Source of the DNA: Evansella halocellulosilytica
Lineage (GTDB): Bacteria > Bacillota > Bacilli > Bacillales > Salisediminibacteriaceae
Direction: 5' to 3'
Assembly (NCBI RefSeq): GCF_002335745.1
Contig: NZ_NIST01000001.1
Coordinates: 4,464,883 to 4,528,882 of the forward strand
Length of the DNA stretch: 64,000 bases
Shown here: one piece after another, positions 53,935-61,647 of the stretch
How positions within the stretch are numbered: position 1 is the first letter of the stretch
Layout: every line of letters starts with the position of its first letter
Notes under the pieces: generated by a model
What the model was told of the DNA's origin: nothing
The model's database searches: none
The model's input: only the letters and a program-made list of their open reading frames with translations
Program-made: the position numbers and the translations under genes

Positions 53935-55173
53935 ATGAAACTGTCTCACTCAATATTTTCAAATAAAAATGCTCCTTTTAACGGATTTTTTTTTCTTACC
54001 GGATTCCATCGGACAAAAGAACAGTTCTATGTTGGTCTTATTCTAAACGGAGAAGTAGTTGAAGCAGGTTTTTTTACCGAAGGATTATCAAAAGAGGAAA
54101 AAACAGCGTTAATGAATACGATTATGAATAAAGTGACGAATGACGGGAAAAAGCAAAAAATCTCCTTGAAACCAACTATTTGCGTCGAATTGTCATTCGA
54201 TGGTTTTTCCCGCAACAAGCTCTTAAATCCAGCTTTTTTAAGCTTTCAATTGCAAGTAGACTGGCAGCAGTGTACATGGGGAAACTTAATCATTCGAAAT
54301 TCATCCGCACATGTACAAATCACGAGTCCAGATAAACAGTTATGGGACGCACCTTCGATCACAAAAGATCAATATATCGCTTACTTAACAGAGGCCGCTC
54401 CGAGAATGCTCCCTTTTTTACAGGATCGCCCTGTAACACTAAAACGTGCTCCAGAAGGAATATCATCTGAACAATTTTATCAAAAAAATTGTCCTGAATA
54501 TGCACCTGATTTTATTAAAACGTATGAGGCTGAAGATAACCATTACATCGTTTGCGATCAATTATCAACTTTACTTTGGTTAGGGAATCAAGCAGCCATT
54601 GAGTATCATATTCCTTTCAATACAACCGAAAGTAATAACCCTAGAGAAATCGTCTTTGATCTAGACCCTCCAGATGGTGATCATTTCCCTATGGCTATTA
54701 AGGCAGCAAAAGAAATGAAGGAACGACTCGATATGTTTGATATTGAAAGCTTTCCAAAGCTTTCTGGAAATAAAGGATTACAAATTCATATCCCTTTTGC
54801 GGACCGTACGCTTACTTATGAAGATACAAGAATTTTCACATCATTTATGGCCCATTACCTTGTCGAAAAACATTCAGATGATTTTACGATCGAACGGATG
54901 AAGAAAAAACGCGGAAAGAAGCTTTACATTGATTTTGTGCAACATTGGCGTGGAAAAACGATTATTTGCCCGTATTCAACAAGGGTTAATCCCGATGCTA
55001 CCGTAGCTGTGCCACTTCGATGGCAAGAAGTAAATGATAAACTTACCCCAAAAAACTATACGATCTTTTCGATGCTTGAACGCATACAAAATCGTCAATG
55101 CCCAATGAATAACTATTTTCAAGTTGAAAACGAACAGATTCCGAAAGTAATCAATAAGCTAAAAAATCATTAA
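53935..55173 (+). CDS. ligD: LigD-type NHEJ primase-polymerase with orphan OB domain
   Basis: 412 residues. From about residue 130 it is the LigD polymerase domain (PDKQLWDAPSITKDQYIAYL, LPFLQDRPVTLKRAP, YAPDFIKTYEAEDNHYIV split, EIVFDLDPPDGD with the metal aspartates, FPKLSGNKGLQIHIP, KTIICPYSTRVNP). The first 130 residues (NGFFFLTGFHRTKEQFYVGL ... LKPTICVELSFDGF) match the OB-fold linker of B. subtilis LigD. The nucleotidyltransferase half is missing, supplied instead by the gene upstream. AAAGGAAAATGATCC precedes the ATG. Confidence 0.9.
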   Translation: MKLSHSIFSNKNAPFNGFFFLTGFHRTKEQFYVGLILNGEVVEAGFFTEGLSKEEKTALMNTIMNKVTNDGKKQKISLKPTICVELSFDGFSRNKLLNPAFLSFQLQVDWQQCTWGNLIIRNSSAHVQITSPDKQLWDAPSITKDQYIAYLTEAAPRMLPFLQDRPVTLKRAPEGISSEQFYQKNCPEYAPDFIKTYEAEDNHYIVCDQLSTLLWLGNQAAIEYHIPFNTTESNNPREIVFDLDPPDGDHFPMAIKAAKEMKERLDMFDIESFPKLSGNKGLQIHIPFADRTLTYEDTRIFTSFMAHYLVEKHSDDFTIERMKKKRGKKLYIDFVQHWRGKTIICPYSTRVNPDATVAVPLRWQEVNDKLTPKNYTIFSMLERIQNRQCPMNNYFQVENEQIPKVINKLKNH

Positions 55174-55288
55174 GAGGCTAGACCAAAACCTAGTTAAAAA
55201 TAAGAAAACTAAAAAAGAATCCGATTATCTCATCATGATAACCGGATTCTTTCTTTGCTTTAATAAGACTGTTTTAGTCCTAACCTCA
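55173..55288. mobile_element. Mini-IS (MITE) with IS1182-like ends and internal terminator
   Basis: Ends GAGGCTAGACCAAAAC (55174-55189) and, inverted, GAGGTTAGGACTAAAAC (right end) resemble the GAGGCTGGGACAAAAC ends of the intact IS at 12761. The 80 bp between hold a strong hairpin (AAGAATCCG ... CGGATTCTT at 55215-55252) flanked by A and T tracts. The element fills the gap between the ligD stop and the next gene and must act as their shared terminator. It has no coding capacity. Confidence 0.75.
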
Positions 55289-55293
55289 TGTAC

Positions 55294-55878
55294 TTACTCT
55301 GATGAAGTTGCTTTTCTCGGAAAAAATTTGTTCCATTTATACGTTTGAGTTCCTCTTTTACCGAGGTATGAAAAGAATGCAGCTAACAATCCAAAGAAGA
55401 TAAGTGAAACATAAATCGGCATTTCTGTAATCACTTGACCGAAAGACGTATAAACCATAGCAGGTAAAATAACACCGCCAATAGAATACCGCATATACTC
55501 TTTAAAATTTGATGTCATCTCCATCAAATAAAGAGAAAGCAAATGGAAATGTATAAAAGGCATCATTCTTAAAATCATAACTTGCCCTAATGTAAGGGAA
55601 CGCCCCTTAAAAAACCTTTCCTTCAATCTCGTAATTTTTGCCCGAAAGGATGGAAAAATATCGACAAATTTATAAAAAAACAGGCTCATTAAAGATAACC
55701 CAATAATAGAATAAATCGTTCCGTGCAGGAATCCAAACAAATAACCTCCTGCAATACATACGACAATAACAGGTATAAATAAAAACGGCCGTAACAAATG
55801 TACGATGATAAATAAGGCAGGGGCTAACCAACCCGCTTCTTCGATGACATGAGGAATCGCTTCGTTGAACATTTCCAA
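55294..55878 (-). CDS. VTT/DedA-like membrane protein (TVP38/TMEM64 family)
   Basis: 194 residues with about five hydrophobic helices and the family pattern LRPFLFIPVIVVCIAGGYLFG (split as RPFLFIPVIVVCIAGGYLFG), FKGRSLTLGQVMILRMMPFI and a late ILPAMVYTSFGQ. These proteins are lipid scramblases or related transport proteins in other organisms; the Bacillus role is not settled. Start TTG 55878 lies 9 nt after AGGAGGA; the ATG two codons later is spaced too far. Convergent with ligD. Confidence 0.82.
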   Translation of the reverse strand: MEMFNEAIPHVIEEAGWLAPALFIIVHLLRPFLFIPVIVVCIAGGYLFGFLHGTIYSIIGLSLMSLFFYKFVDIFPSFRAKITRLKERFFKGRSLTLGQVMILRMMPFIHFHLLSLYLMEMTSNFKEYMRYSIGGVILPAMVYTSFGQVITEMPIYVSLIFFGLLAAFFSYLGKRGTQTYKWNKFFPRKATSSE

Positions 55879-55988
55879 GCTGTTTCATCCTCCTCCCTCA
55901 ATCATGTCTATGTTTTAACTAGACAATCTATGATGACGATGTTACATACTAAGTGTAAAGACTAACAACTTATAAGTAAACAAGTATT

Positions 55989-56264
55989 TTATTGATTGAC
56001 GAGCATTATCCAGACTGCAACATGTAGGATGAATATAACTGGTAGTCCGAATCGAAACAACCGCTTCTTCGTTTTGTGGCGAAAGGTTCTTCCACCGACA
56101 ATCGTCCCTATTACACCGCCTAATAGAGCAATCATCAATAATGATTTTTCACTCGTTCGCCATACGTTTTTCTTAGCTCGTCTTTTATCAATTCCCATCA
56201 TCGTAAAGCCGATGACAGTCAAAATAAAATAATAAATAATGACGATAATCGCTACATTATTCAT
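55989..56264 (-). CDS. ysdA: YsdA, DUF1294 membrane protein
   Basis: 91 residues: an N-terminal helix (3-24), then MMGIDKRRAKKNVWRTSEKSL, the DUF1294 signature, a glycine-rich helix LLGGVIGTIVGGRTFRHKTKK and a last helix. It lies just downstream of rplT as in B. subtilis infC-rpmI-rplT-ysdA, although here repeats stretch the gap to more than 1 kb. Function unknown. AGGAAGGACATAACGAG precedes the ATG. Confidence 0.87.
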   Translation of the reverse strand: MNNVAIIVIIYYFILTVIGFTMMGIDKRRAKKNVWRTSEKSLLMIALLGGVIGTIVGGRTFRHKTKKRLFRFGLPVIFILHVAVWIMLVNQ

Positions 56265-56565
56265 CTCGTTATGTCCTTCCTAAATTTTATTCCCTTTATT
56301 GAATATGGTGCTCCTATTTTTTAGTTATAAGGTTGACGATGAAGCGAGCAAAACTATTGCAATTTCAATGCAAATATAGATCTTGCATTTCACTTGCTTC
56401 ATCAATAAGTATCCGCCCGTAAAACGGGCGGTTTTAATTTCGCCCTATAAGGGCACTTTACCACCAGAGTCTCTTAAAGGACCTTATTTAATTTGGTCCG
56501 TGCCAAAAGAATTTTGAGGACATCCCTTTTCATAATCAAATAGAATTCGAAATCGCTATAAGGCG
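56265..56565. other. Intergenic with two hairpins
   Basis: CCGCCCGT-aaa-ACGGGCGG followed by TTTTAATTT (56413-56440) looks like a plus-strand terminator with no gene before it. It is followed by GCCC-tataa-GGGC. Paired palindromes of this kind are seen at ends of IS200/IS605-type elements, but no transposase or TnpB remains. Confidence 0.4.
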
Positions 56566-56735
56566 GACGCTTTCACTCCAAAGCACAAGTGCGACATCTA
56601 CTCGTGCTGCACTTCGTTTGCATTCGTAGTGTCTTCTTTGCAGCGGGCAATGCCTCAACTTCCTAGGTGCCACACTGTATGCACCTAGGGGATTTTCGCC
56701 TATTGCTTTTCCCGCCTGAGTCACCGCCTAGCGCT
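56566..56735. repeat. Dispersed repeat with GGCGGACGC ends
   Basis: Starts GGCGGACGCTTTCACTCC and AAAGCACAAGTGCGACATCT, shared with the MITEs and 27484. Ends TTTTCCCGCCTGAGTCACCGCC (split), the inverted GGCGG terminus. The interior has a perfect hairpin CCTAGGTGC/GCACCTAGG (56662-56689). Non-coding. Confidence 0.65.
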
Positions 56736-57054
56736 CTTTCGAGTACATGATAATATTTAAATGACATACTAATAGCAGAAAAAACGTTGTGGGAAGTTGT
56801 ATCTCAGCTCATTTTTATCTCATTTAAATGGGAATGGGCTTTTGTTATCAAAGATATTTATGTTCATTTCGTATTCATCATTTAAGATAATAAATGACAT
56901 GACGCAAATAAAGTTGTCATCAAAGGTGGAAGGTACTGCGCGACTGTCTCTTCCTCTACTAGTATGGCTTTGTTGTTTATCCGTCGAGACAAATCGATGT
57001 ATTTTCGAAGAAGCAATGCTCTTTCCTACGGAAAAACGGACGAGTTGAGATCCC
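56736..57054. other. Intergenic, no recognised gene
   Basis: Open frames here have no ribosome site and run into the repeats. I see nothing definable. Confidence 0.4.
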
Positions 57055-57170
57055 TTCGAGCTTGACCGAAGTAGCTCAACCGTTCGTTCGTGGCAAAGAA
57101 GACACCGTGAATACGAACAAAGTGAAGTAAGAGCGGATGTCGCACTTGTGCCCTGGGGTGAAAGCAAGCA
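57055..57170. repeat. Right-arm type copy of the dispersed repeat
   Basis: CTTCGAGCTTGACCGAAGTAG, CTCAACCGTTCGTTCGTGG (split) and GACACCGTGAATACGAACAAA, then GTCGCACTTGTGCCC: the same as the centre and right arm of 27545-27655. It runs directly into the 108-bp repeat at 57171. Confidence 0.65.
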
Positions 57171-57276
57171 GTATACCTTCCAACTATTCGTTACTTATAA
57201 AGAAATCTCACGAATACAACCCTTAAAGGTTTATTTTCACACAGGCAGAGCCTGTGGTTTACAAAGAATATAATCA
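57171..57276. repeat. About 108-bp dispersed repeat, copy 2
   Basis: Nearly the same as 28041-28148 (CTCACGAATACAACCCTTAA, CACACAGGCAGAGCC, TATAATCATAAC). It lies just downstream of the rplT terminator. Confidence 0.75.
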
Positions 57277-57278
57277 TA

Positions 57279-57314
57279 ACGAAAGCCACTCCCCGGCTGG
57301 AAAGTGACTTTCTG
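57279..57314 (-). terminator. Terminator of infC-rpmI-rplT
   Basis: GAAAGTCACT and AGTGGCTTTC form the stem; the T tract after it is weak. Confidence 0.55.
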
Positions 57315-57331
57315 TTTTCACCTTATTACTA

Positions 57332-57688
57332 TTACTTAAGGTTAGCTTTTGCTTTTTCTGCTAAGTCTGAAAATGCTTTTTCATCGTTAATTGCAATATC
57401 AGCTAGCATTTTACGGTTCATTTCGATTCCCGCTTGCTTTAGACCGAACATGAAGCGGTTGTATGAAAGACCGTTCATACGTGCTGCAGCGTTAATACGT
57501 GCAATCCATAATTTACGGAAGTCACGCTTTTTCTGTCTGCGGTCGCGGTAAGCGTATTGAAGTGACTTCATTACCTGACCTTGTGCAGTTTTAAATAATC
57601 TATGCTTTGAACCATGATAACCTTTTGCAAGCTTTAATACTTTTTTACGACGACGACGGGCTACATAACCGCCTTTTACTCTAGCCAT
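57332..57688 (-). CDS. rplT: Ribosomal protein L20
   Basis: 118-residue 50S assembly protein that binds 23S rRNA and, in Firmicutes, the leader of its own operon to repress it. Highly basic N-terminus ([20 protein letters not shown]) and the globular end [20 protein letters not shown]. Aligns over its full length with Bacillus L20. AAAGGAGGGATTACG precedes the ATG. Last gene of the infC operon. Confidence 0.98.
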   Translation of the reverse strand: MARVKGGYVARRRRKKVLKLAKGYHGSKHRLFKTAQGQVMKSLQYAYRDRRQKKRDFRKLWIARINAAARMNGLSYNRFMFGLKQAGIEMNRKMLADIAINDEKAFSDLAEKAKANLK

Positions 57689-57820
57689 CGTAATCCCTCC
57701 TTTTACACTATTCTAAGTTGGTTTACTTCGAGCATGATCAATCGTCTAGGAAGAACAACATACCAACAGTTAATTGGCGATAACTGCTCTGTCCCTCAAT
57801 TGAACGTCTTTCTAAATCAT

Positions 57821-58009
57821 TTATAGCATTTGGCCGATACGCTTTTGGTCGCTTTTATGAACTAGCGTACCTTTACGTAGTTTACGCTTTTGCTTTTGTG
57901 TTTTATTTGCAGCCAAGTGGCTAGTATATCCATGTGCACGCTTCAATTTGCCAGTACCTGTCTTTTTGAAACGCTTTGCTGCACCTTTGTGCGTTTTCAT
58001 TTTTGGCAT
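57821..58009 (-). CDS. rpmI: Ribosomal protein L35
   Basis: 62-residue basic 50S protein, starting [20 protein letters not shown] and ending [10 protein letters not shown]. It is slightly shorter than the usual 64-66. Between infC and rplT in the conserved translation operon. GGGAGGAACCCAAG precedes the ATG. Confidence 0.97.
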   Translation of the reverse strand: MPKMKTHKGAAKRFKKTGTGKLKRAHGYTSHLAANKTQKQKRKLRKGTLVHKSDQKRIGQML

Positions 58010-58126
58010 CTTGGGTTCCTCCCTATGTGCGTATTCGTTGTCTGTTGTCTTGAAAAACTTAATGTTCCCGTTTAGTCATACTAAATCGAAAATGAAAATA
58101 GTCGGTTGTTGTCTTAAAAAATCGGT

Positions 58127-58642
58127 TTATTTTTCAGCAGTCGGAGCTAAGACTAGGAACATGCTGCGCCCTTCCATCTTCGGCTTCGACTCGATAGAAG
58201 CAATATCTTCACACTCTTTTGCAAGGCGTTCTAACACTTCTTTTCCAAGTTCAGAGTGAGTAATCGCACGACCGCGGAAACGGATCGCTGCTTTTACTTT
58301 ATCACCTTTCGTTAAGAACTTACGTGCATTACGAAGTTTCGTGTTAAAGTCATGTTCTTCAATGTTCGGACTTAATCTTACTTCCTTCACATTAATGACT
58401 TTTTGCTTTTTACGAGCTTCTTTTTCTTTCTTTTGCTGCTCATAACGGAACTTACCGTAATCCATAATACGGCATACCGGCGGTTTTGCATTTGGCGCAA
58501 CCATAACAAGATCTAAGTTTGCATTTTGCGCCATCTCTAACGCTTCTTGTTTTGACTTAACCCCAATTTGGTCACCGTTTGCACCGACCAAACGTACTTC
58601 ACGAGCACGAATGGATTCATTGACCATCATATCTTTACTAAT
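58127..58642 (-). CDS. infC: Translation initiation factor IF-3
   Basis: 171-residue factor that binds the 30S subunit and checks the start codon. Conserved parts: [15 protein letters not shown] at the N-terminus, [21 protein letters not shown] in the linker (split as [16 protein letters not shown]) and [14 protein letters not shown]. The start is the rare ATT at 58642, with GGAGGTGG properly spaced and the reading ISKDMMVNE aligned to the B. subtilis start. The frame upstream of it has no homology. An AUU start lets IF-3 repress its own synthesis. Confidence 0.95.
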   Translation of the reverse strand: MSKDMMVNESIRAREVRLVGANGDQIGVKSKQEALEMAQNANLDLVMVAPNAKPPVCRIMDYGKFRYEQQKKEKEARKKQKVINVKEVRLSPNIEEHDFNTKLRNARKFLTKGDKVKAAIRFRGRAITHSELGKEVLERLAKECEDIASIESKPKMEGRSMFLVLAPTAEK

Positions 58643-58740
58643 ATTGAGCCACCTCCATGAAATATTGCGGATCAAAGCAAGACGTGATCGTAACACCGTT
58701 AACCTCATTTCTATTAAACGAAGTCATGATGACATCATAA

Positions 58741-58880
58741 AAAAGTGTGGGTGATCATAAATCGCCCACACTTCTGCATACGTGTTTCATCTAAGTCGTA
58801 ACCTGTCAACTGCAATGGCGTCAATCAGGTGAGAAGCGGGCGCTTCTTCTTGCTTTGTTTCCATTATAACGTTCACTAGA
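58741..58880 (-). promoter_or_regulatory. L20 leader of the infC operon
   Basis: The minus-strand leader contains GCGCCCGCTTCTCACCTGA, TTGACGCCATTGCAGTTGAC and AGGTTACGACTTAGATG, which match my memory of the B. subtilis infC leader. It ends in a terminator (AAGTGTGGGCGA/TCACCCACACTT then TTTTTATG, 58741-58776). L20 binding favours termination, giving feedback control. Confidence 0.9.
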
Positions 58881-58882
58881 AA

Positions 58883-58911
58883 AGATTATCACAAGAATGA
58901 ATGCGTGTCAA
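58883..58911 (-). promoter_or_regulatory. Sigma-A promoter of infC-rpmI-rplT
   Basis: TTGACA (58906-58911), 17 nt, TAATCT (58883-58888) on the minus strand, directly before the L20 leader. Confidence 0.8.
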
Positions 58912-58952
58912 CATTTATTAAAACAAGCATTTTTACTATGACATGTCTACGC

Positions 58953-61133
58953 TTAGTTTACTGGATTTGCATTCCTTTGGCAAAGCACATATTTTTCCAA
59001 AAAGTTTTCAACCGGCATCGGTTTATCGAAATAGTACCCTTGCATAAACGGGCATTCGATTGATTGCAAGTATTCGTAAGCTTCTTCCAATTCTACTCCT
59101 TCAGCGATCATTTCTAAGCCTAAATCTTTTCCTAATTGCATTGTCGAAGAGACGATTGCCCGGTCTGCTCGGTCTCCAGGTAAATCTTTAATAAACGACT
59201 GATCAACTTTTAGACAATGGACTGGAAACTGTTTTAAATAACTTAATGATGAATAGCCTGTTCCGAAATCATCAATGGCCAGTGTAAAACCAAGGTCACG
59301 TAATTTTGACAACGTGCGTATTGAATCAATTGTATTTTCCATCAATGAGTTTTCGGTAATTTCTAATTGTAACCGTCTCGGTTCAACTTGCTCTGAATCA
59401 ACAATTTGTTTTAATCGTCGGACAAAATCAGATTGCTGTAATTGATAAGCTGAAATATTAATCGATACTTTCATCCGCTCAATTCCATATTCATCCCAGC
59501 GCTTTAAGTCACGACAAGTTTGTTTGATGACCCATTCACCAATCGGGATTATCAGTCCCGTTTCTTCTGCAATCTTAATAAACTGAAGAGGAGAAACCAT
59601 TCCATTTACAGGATGTATCCAACGGATTAATGCTTCACACGAGACAATCTCCTTTCCTTTTCCTTCAATGATCGGCTGATAATATAACTGAAATTGATCA
59701 TTTGACTTAACAGCTTGCCGAAGTTCATTTTCCAGCTGTACTTTCGAAAGGAAGTTTCCTTTCATATCCGAACTGAAAAAACAATAAGACTGCCCTCCTG
59801 CTTGTTTTGCCTCATATAATGCCATATCAGCATGTTTCATCAATTCCTCTGCATATGCTGCAGAATTAGGATAAATAGAAACGCCTAAACTTCCACGCTG
59901 GTAAAACTCACCACCTTTGTAGTGAAAGGGCTCATCTAATACACTAAGCACTTTTTGAACTGATTTTATTAAATCAATTTCAGAAAAACCATATAAGAGC
60001 CAGACAAACTCATCCCCACCTAAATGATAGAGCTTTGATTTTTCGGTGAGCAAAGATAAATTCAGATGCTGCATCCTTTCGGCTATCATCATAATAAACC
60101 GATCACCTACGGAATGGCCTAATGTATCATTAATGTTTTTAAATTCATCGAGATCTAACAATAAAAGAGCTGCTCGTTTATTTTCAATTTGTGCATCTAA
60201 AAGTTGATACACCAATTGCTCTTCAAGGAGTCTCCGATTTGGAAGGCCGGTTAATGAGTCATGATAAGCCATATTTCTAACAGCAATTTCAGATCTTTTT
60301 AATTCGGTCACATCATTAATCGATGCGATAACTTCAACAATCTGTCCATTTTCATTAACCGGAGACATTGTTGCGTGTAAAAAACGTGTTCGGTGCTTAA
60401 AATCAAAATGAACGGTGTGACCTTGAAAACATTTTTGCAATCTTTTCATCATCATCACATGTTCACTTTCATCGCCGAATACGTCAGTAATCTCTTTTCC
60501 TTCAGCTTCATCCCCATTCAACCCTAATTGTTCAAGCAGCCTTCCTTCAATCATTGATATGACATGGCTCTGTTGTTCTTCATTTGTCAGTCTAAGTTTA
60601 AACACACAATTTTGCATATGTTTGATAATTGTTGCATAATCTTCTTCCAATAACTTCCTTACTCGGTTTTCTACCATTCTTCCATCTGTAATATCTTTAC
60701 TAACGGATATGAATTTTTTTGGCTTACCTGAATGGTCGCATATCGGGAGAATCGTAAGCTGTACCCAAAAATCAGTATTATCTTTTCTTTTATTTTTAAC
60801 TTCTCCAGACCAAATGTCTCCGTTCTGTATTTTCTTCCACATCTTTTGGAAAAAATCAGGCGGATGATAGCCTGAATTGACAATTCGTACATGTTTTCCA
60901 ATAAGTTCCTCCTGGGAGTAACCTGATAACTTACAAAAGTTATCACTTACTTCTATAAGGACTCCATGTTGATCCGTAATGACAAGAGCACAAGCTTCAT
61001 CAATCACTTGCAGTAACTCTCCAAGCTGATTAAGCATTTCTTCCGTTTCGTGTGTAAGTGTGCGCTGTTCTGAAAGTAAATGTTGGCGAAACTCTTCTAC
61101 TCGCCCATTAAGTGTAACGAATGACTTAAACAT
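58953..61133 (-). CDS. PAS-GGDEF-EAL cyclic-di-GMP signalling protein
   Basis: 726-residue cytosolic protein without membrane helices. A PAS domain (about 45-150; EVSDNFCKLSGYSQEELIGK, FISVSKDITDG) is followed by a second, weaker PAS (about 165-280), then a GGDEF domain (MAYHDSLTGLPNRRLLEE, intact LGGDEFVW) and an EAL domain (CEALIRWIHP, ENSLMENT, AIDDFGTGYSSLSYL, VDQSFIKDL). Both catalytic motifs look complete, so synthesis and hydrolysis of c-di-GMP are both possible. AAGGAAGGGTC precedes the ATG. Monocistronic; the B. subtilis segment has no such gene here. Confidence 0.92.
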   Translation of the reverse strand: MFKSFVTLNGRVEEFRQHLLSEQRTLTHETEEMLNQLGELLQVIDEACALVITDQHGVLIEVSDNFCKLSGYSQEELIGKHVRIVNSGYHPPDFFQKMWKKIQNGDIWSGEVKNKRKDNTDFWVQLTILPICDHSGKPKKFISVSKDITDGRMVENRVRKLLEEDYATIIKHMQNCVFKLRLTNEEQQSHVISMIEGRLLEQLGLNGDEAEGKEITDVFGDESEHVMMMKRLQKCFQGHTVHFDFKHRTRFLHATMSPVNENGQIVEVIASINDVTELKRSEIAVRNMAYHDSLTGLPNRRLLEEQLVYQLLDAQIENKRAALLLLDLDEFKNINDTLGHSVGDRFIMMIAERMQHLNLSLLTEKSKLYHLGGDEFVWLLYGFSEIDLIKSVQKVLSVLDEPFHYKGGEFYQRGSLGVSIYPNSAAYAEELMKHADMALYEAKQAGGQSYCFFSSDMKGNFLSKVQLENELRQAVKSNDQFQLYYQPIIEGKGKEIVSCEALIRWIHPVNGMVSPLQFIKIAEETGLIIPIGEWVIKQTCRDLKRWDEYGIERMKVSINISAYQLQQSDFVRRLKQIVDSEQVEPRRLQLEITENSLMENTIDSIRTLSKLRDLGFTLAIDDFGTGYSSLSYLKQFPVHCLKVDQSFIKDLPGDRADRAIVSSTMQLGKDLGLEMIAEGVELEEAYEYLQSIECPFMQGYYFDKPMPVENFLEKYVLCQRNANPVN

Positions 61134-61647
61134 AGTGACCCTTCCTTGTCCAATTAAAATGTGATCCCACTTCCATGTGTATCAAAAATGTCTCAATAAT
61201 AAGTCCTAAAATATTGCAGCGATATTCTCATACATGTTTGGAGTAGTTAGGTCAGAAGCAGTTGATTTTGATAAGACCTAAATCATTCATGAGGTTATAA
61301 AGATAAATATGATAATCATATAGAAAAAAGAAAACTAGTATTTATTGTTCTGTATTCTTTGTTATGTATTCATTAGTCGACCTTCATCTGCGGGGAATTT
61401 CGACATAATTTTCCTACTTGTCATTTATTTTACTCTCTTTTCAGTCAATTCACAATACACTCACAAAATTATGACACATACCGTCGTAAATGGTTACTCC
61501 ATTTATCAATATTTATCCCCCATTCATTTTCCATTTGTTTTCCACGTGCCTGGCACATGGCAATAGTGTTGCACAATTGTTTTTAAATTCAATATATGTA
61601 AATTTTTTCAAGTAACTTTTGTCCTTATGAAGAAAAAAGGGAAACGA
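61134..61647. other. Intergenic, no gene seen
   Basis: AT-rich. It contains ACGTGCCTGGCACATGGCAA at 61544-61563, a short palindrome GTGCCTGGCAC also seen at 50711. Otherwise I see only chance frames. Confidence 0.4.

Noticed and set aside
56536..57167. Short frames between ysdA and rplT (62-115 residues)
   Set aside because: They lie in dispersed repeats, with no ribosome site or recognisable domain.
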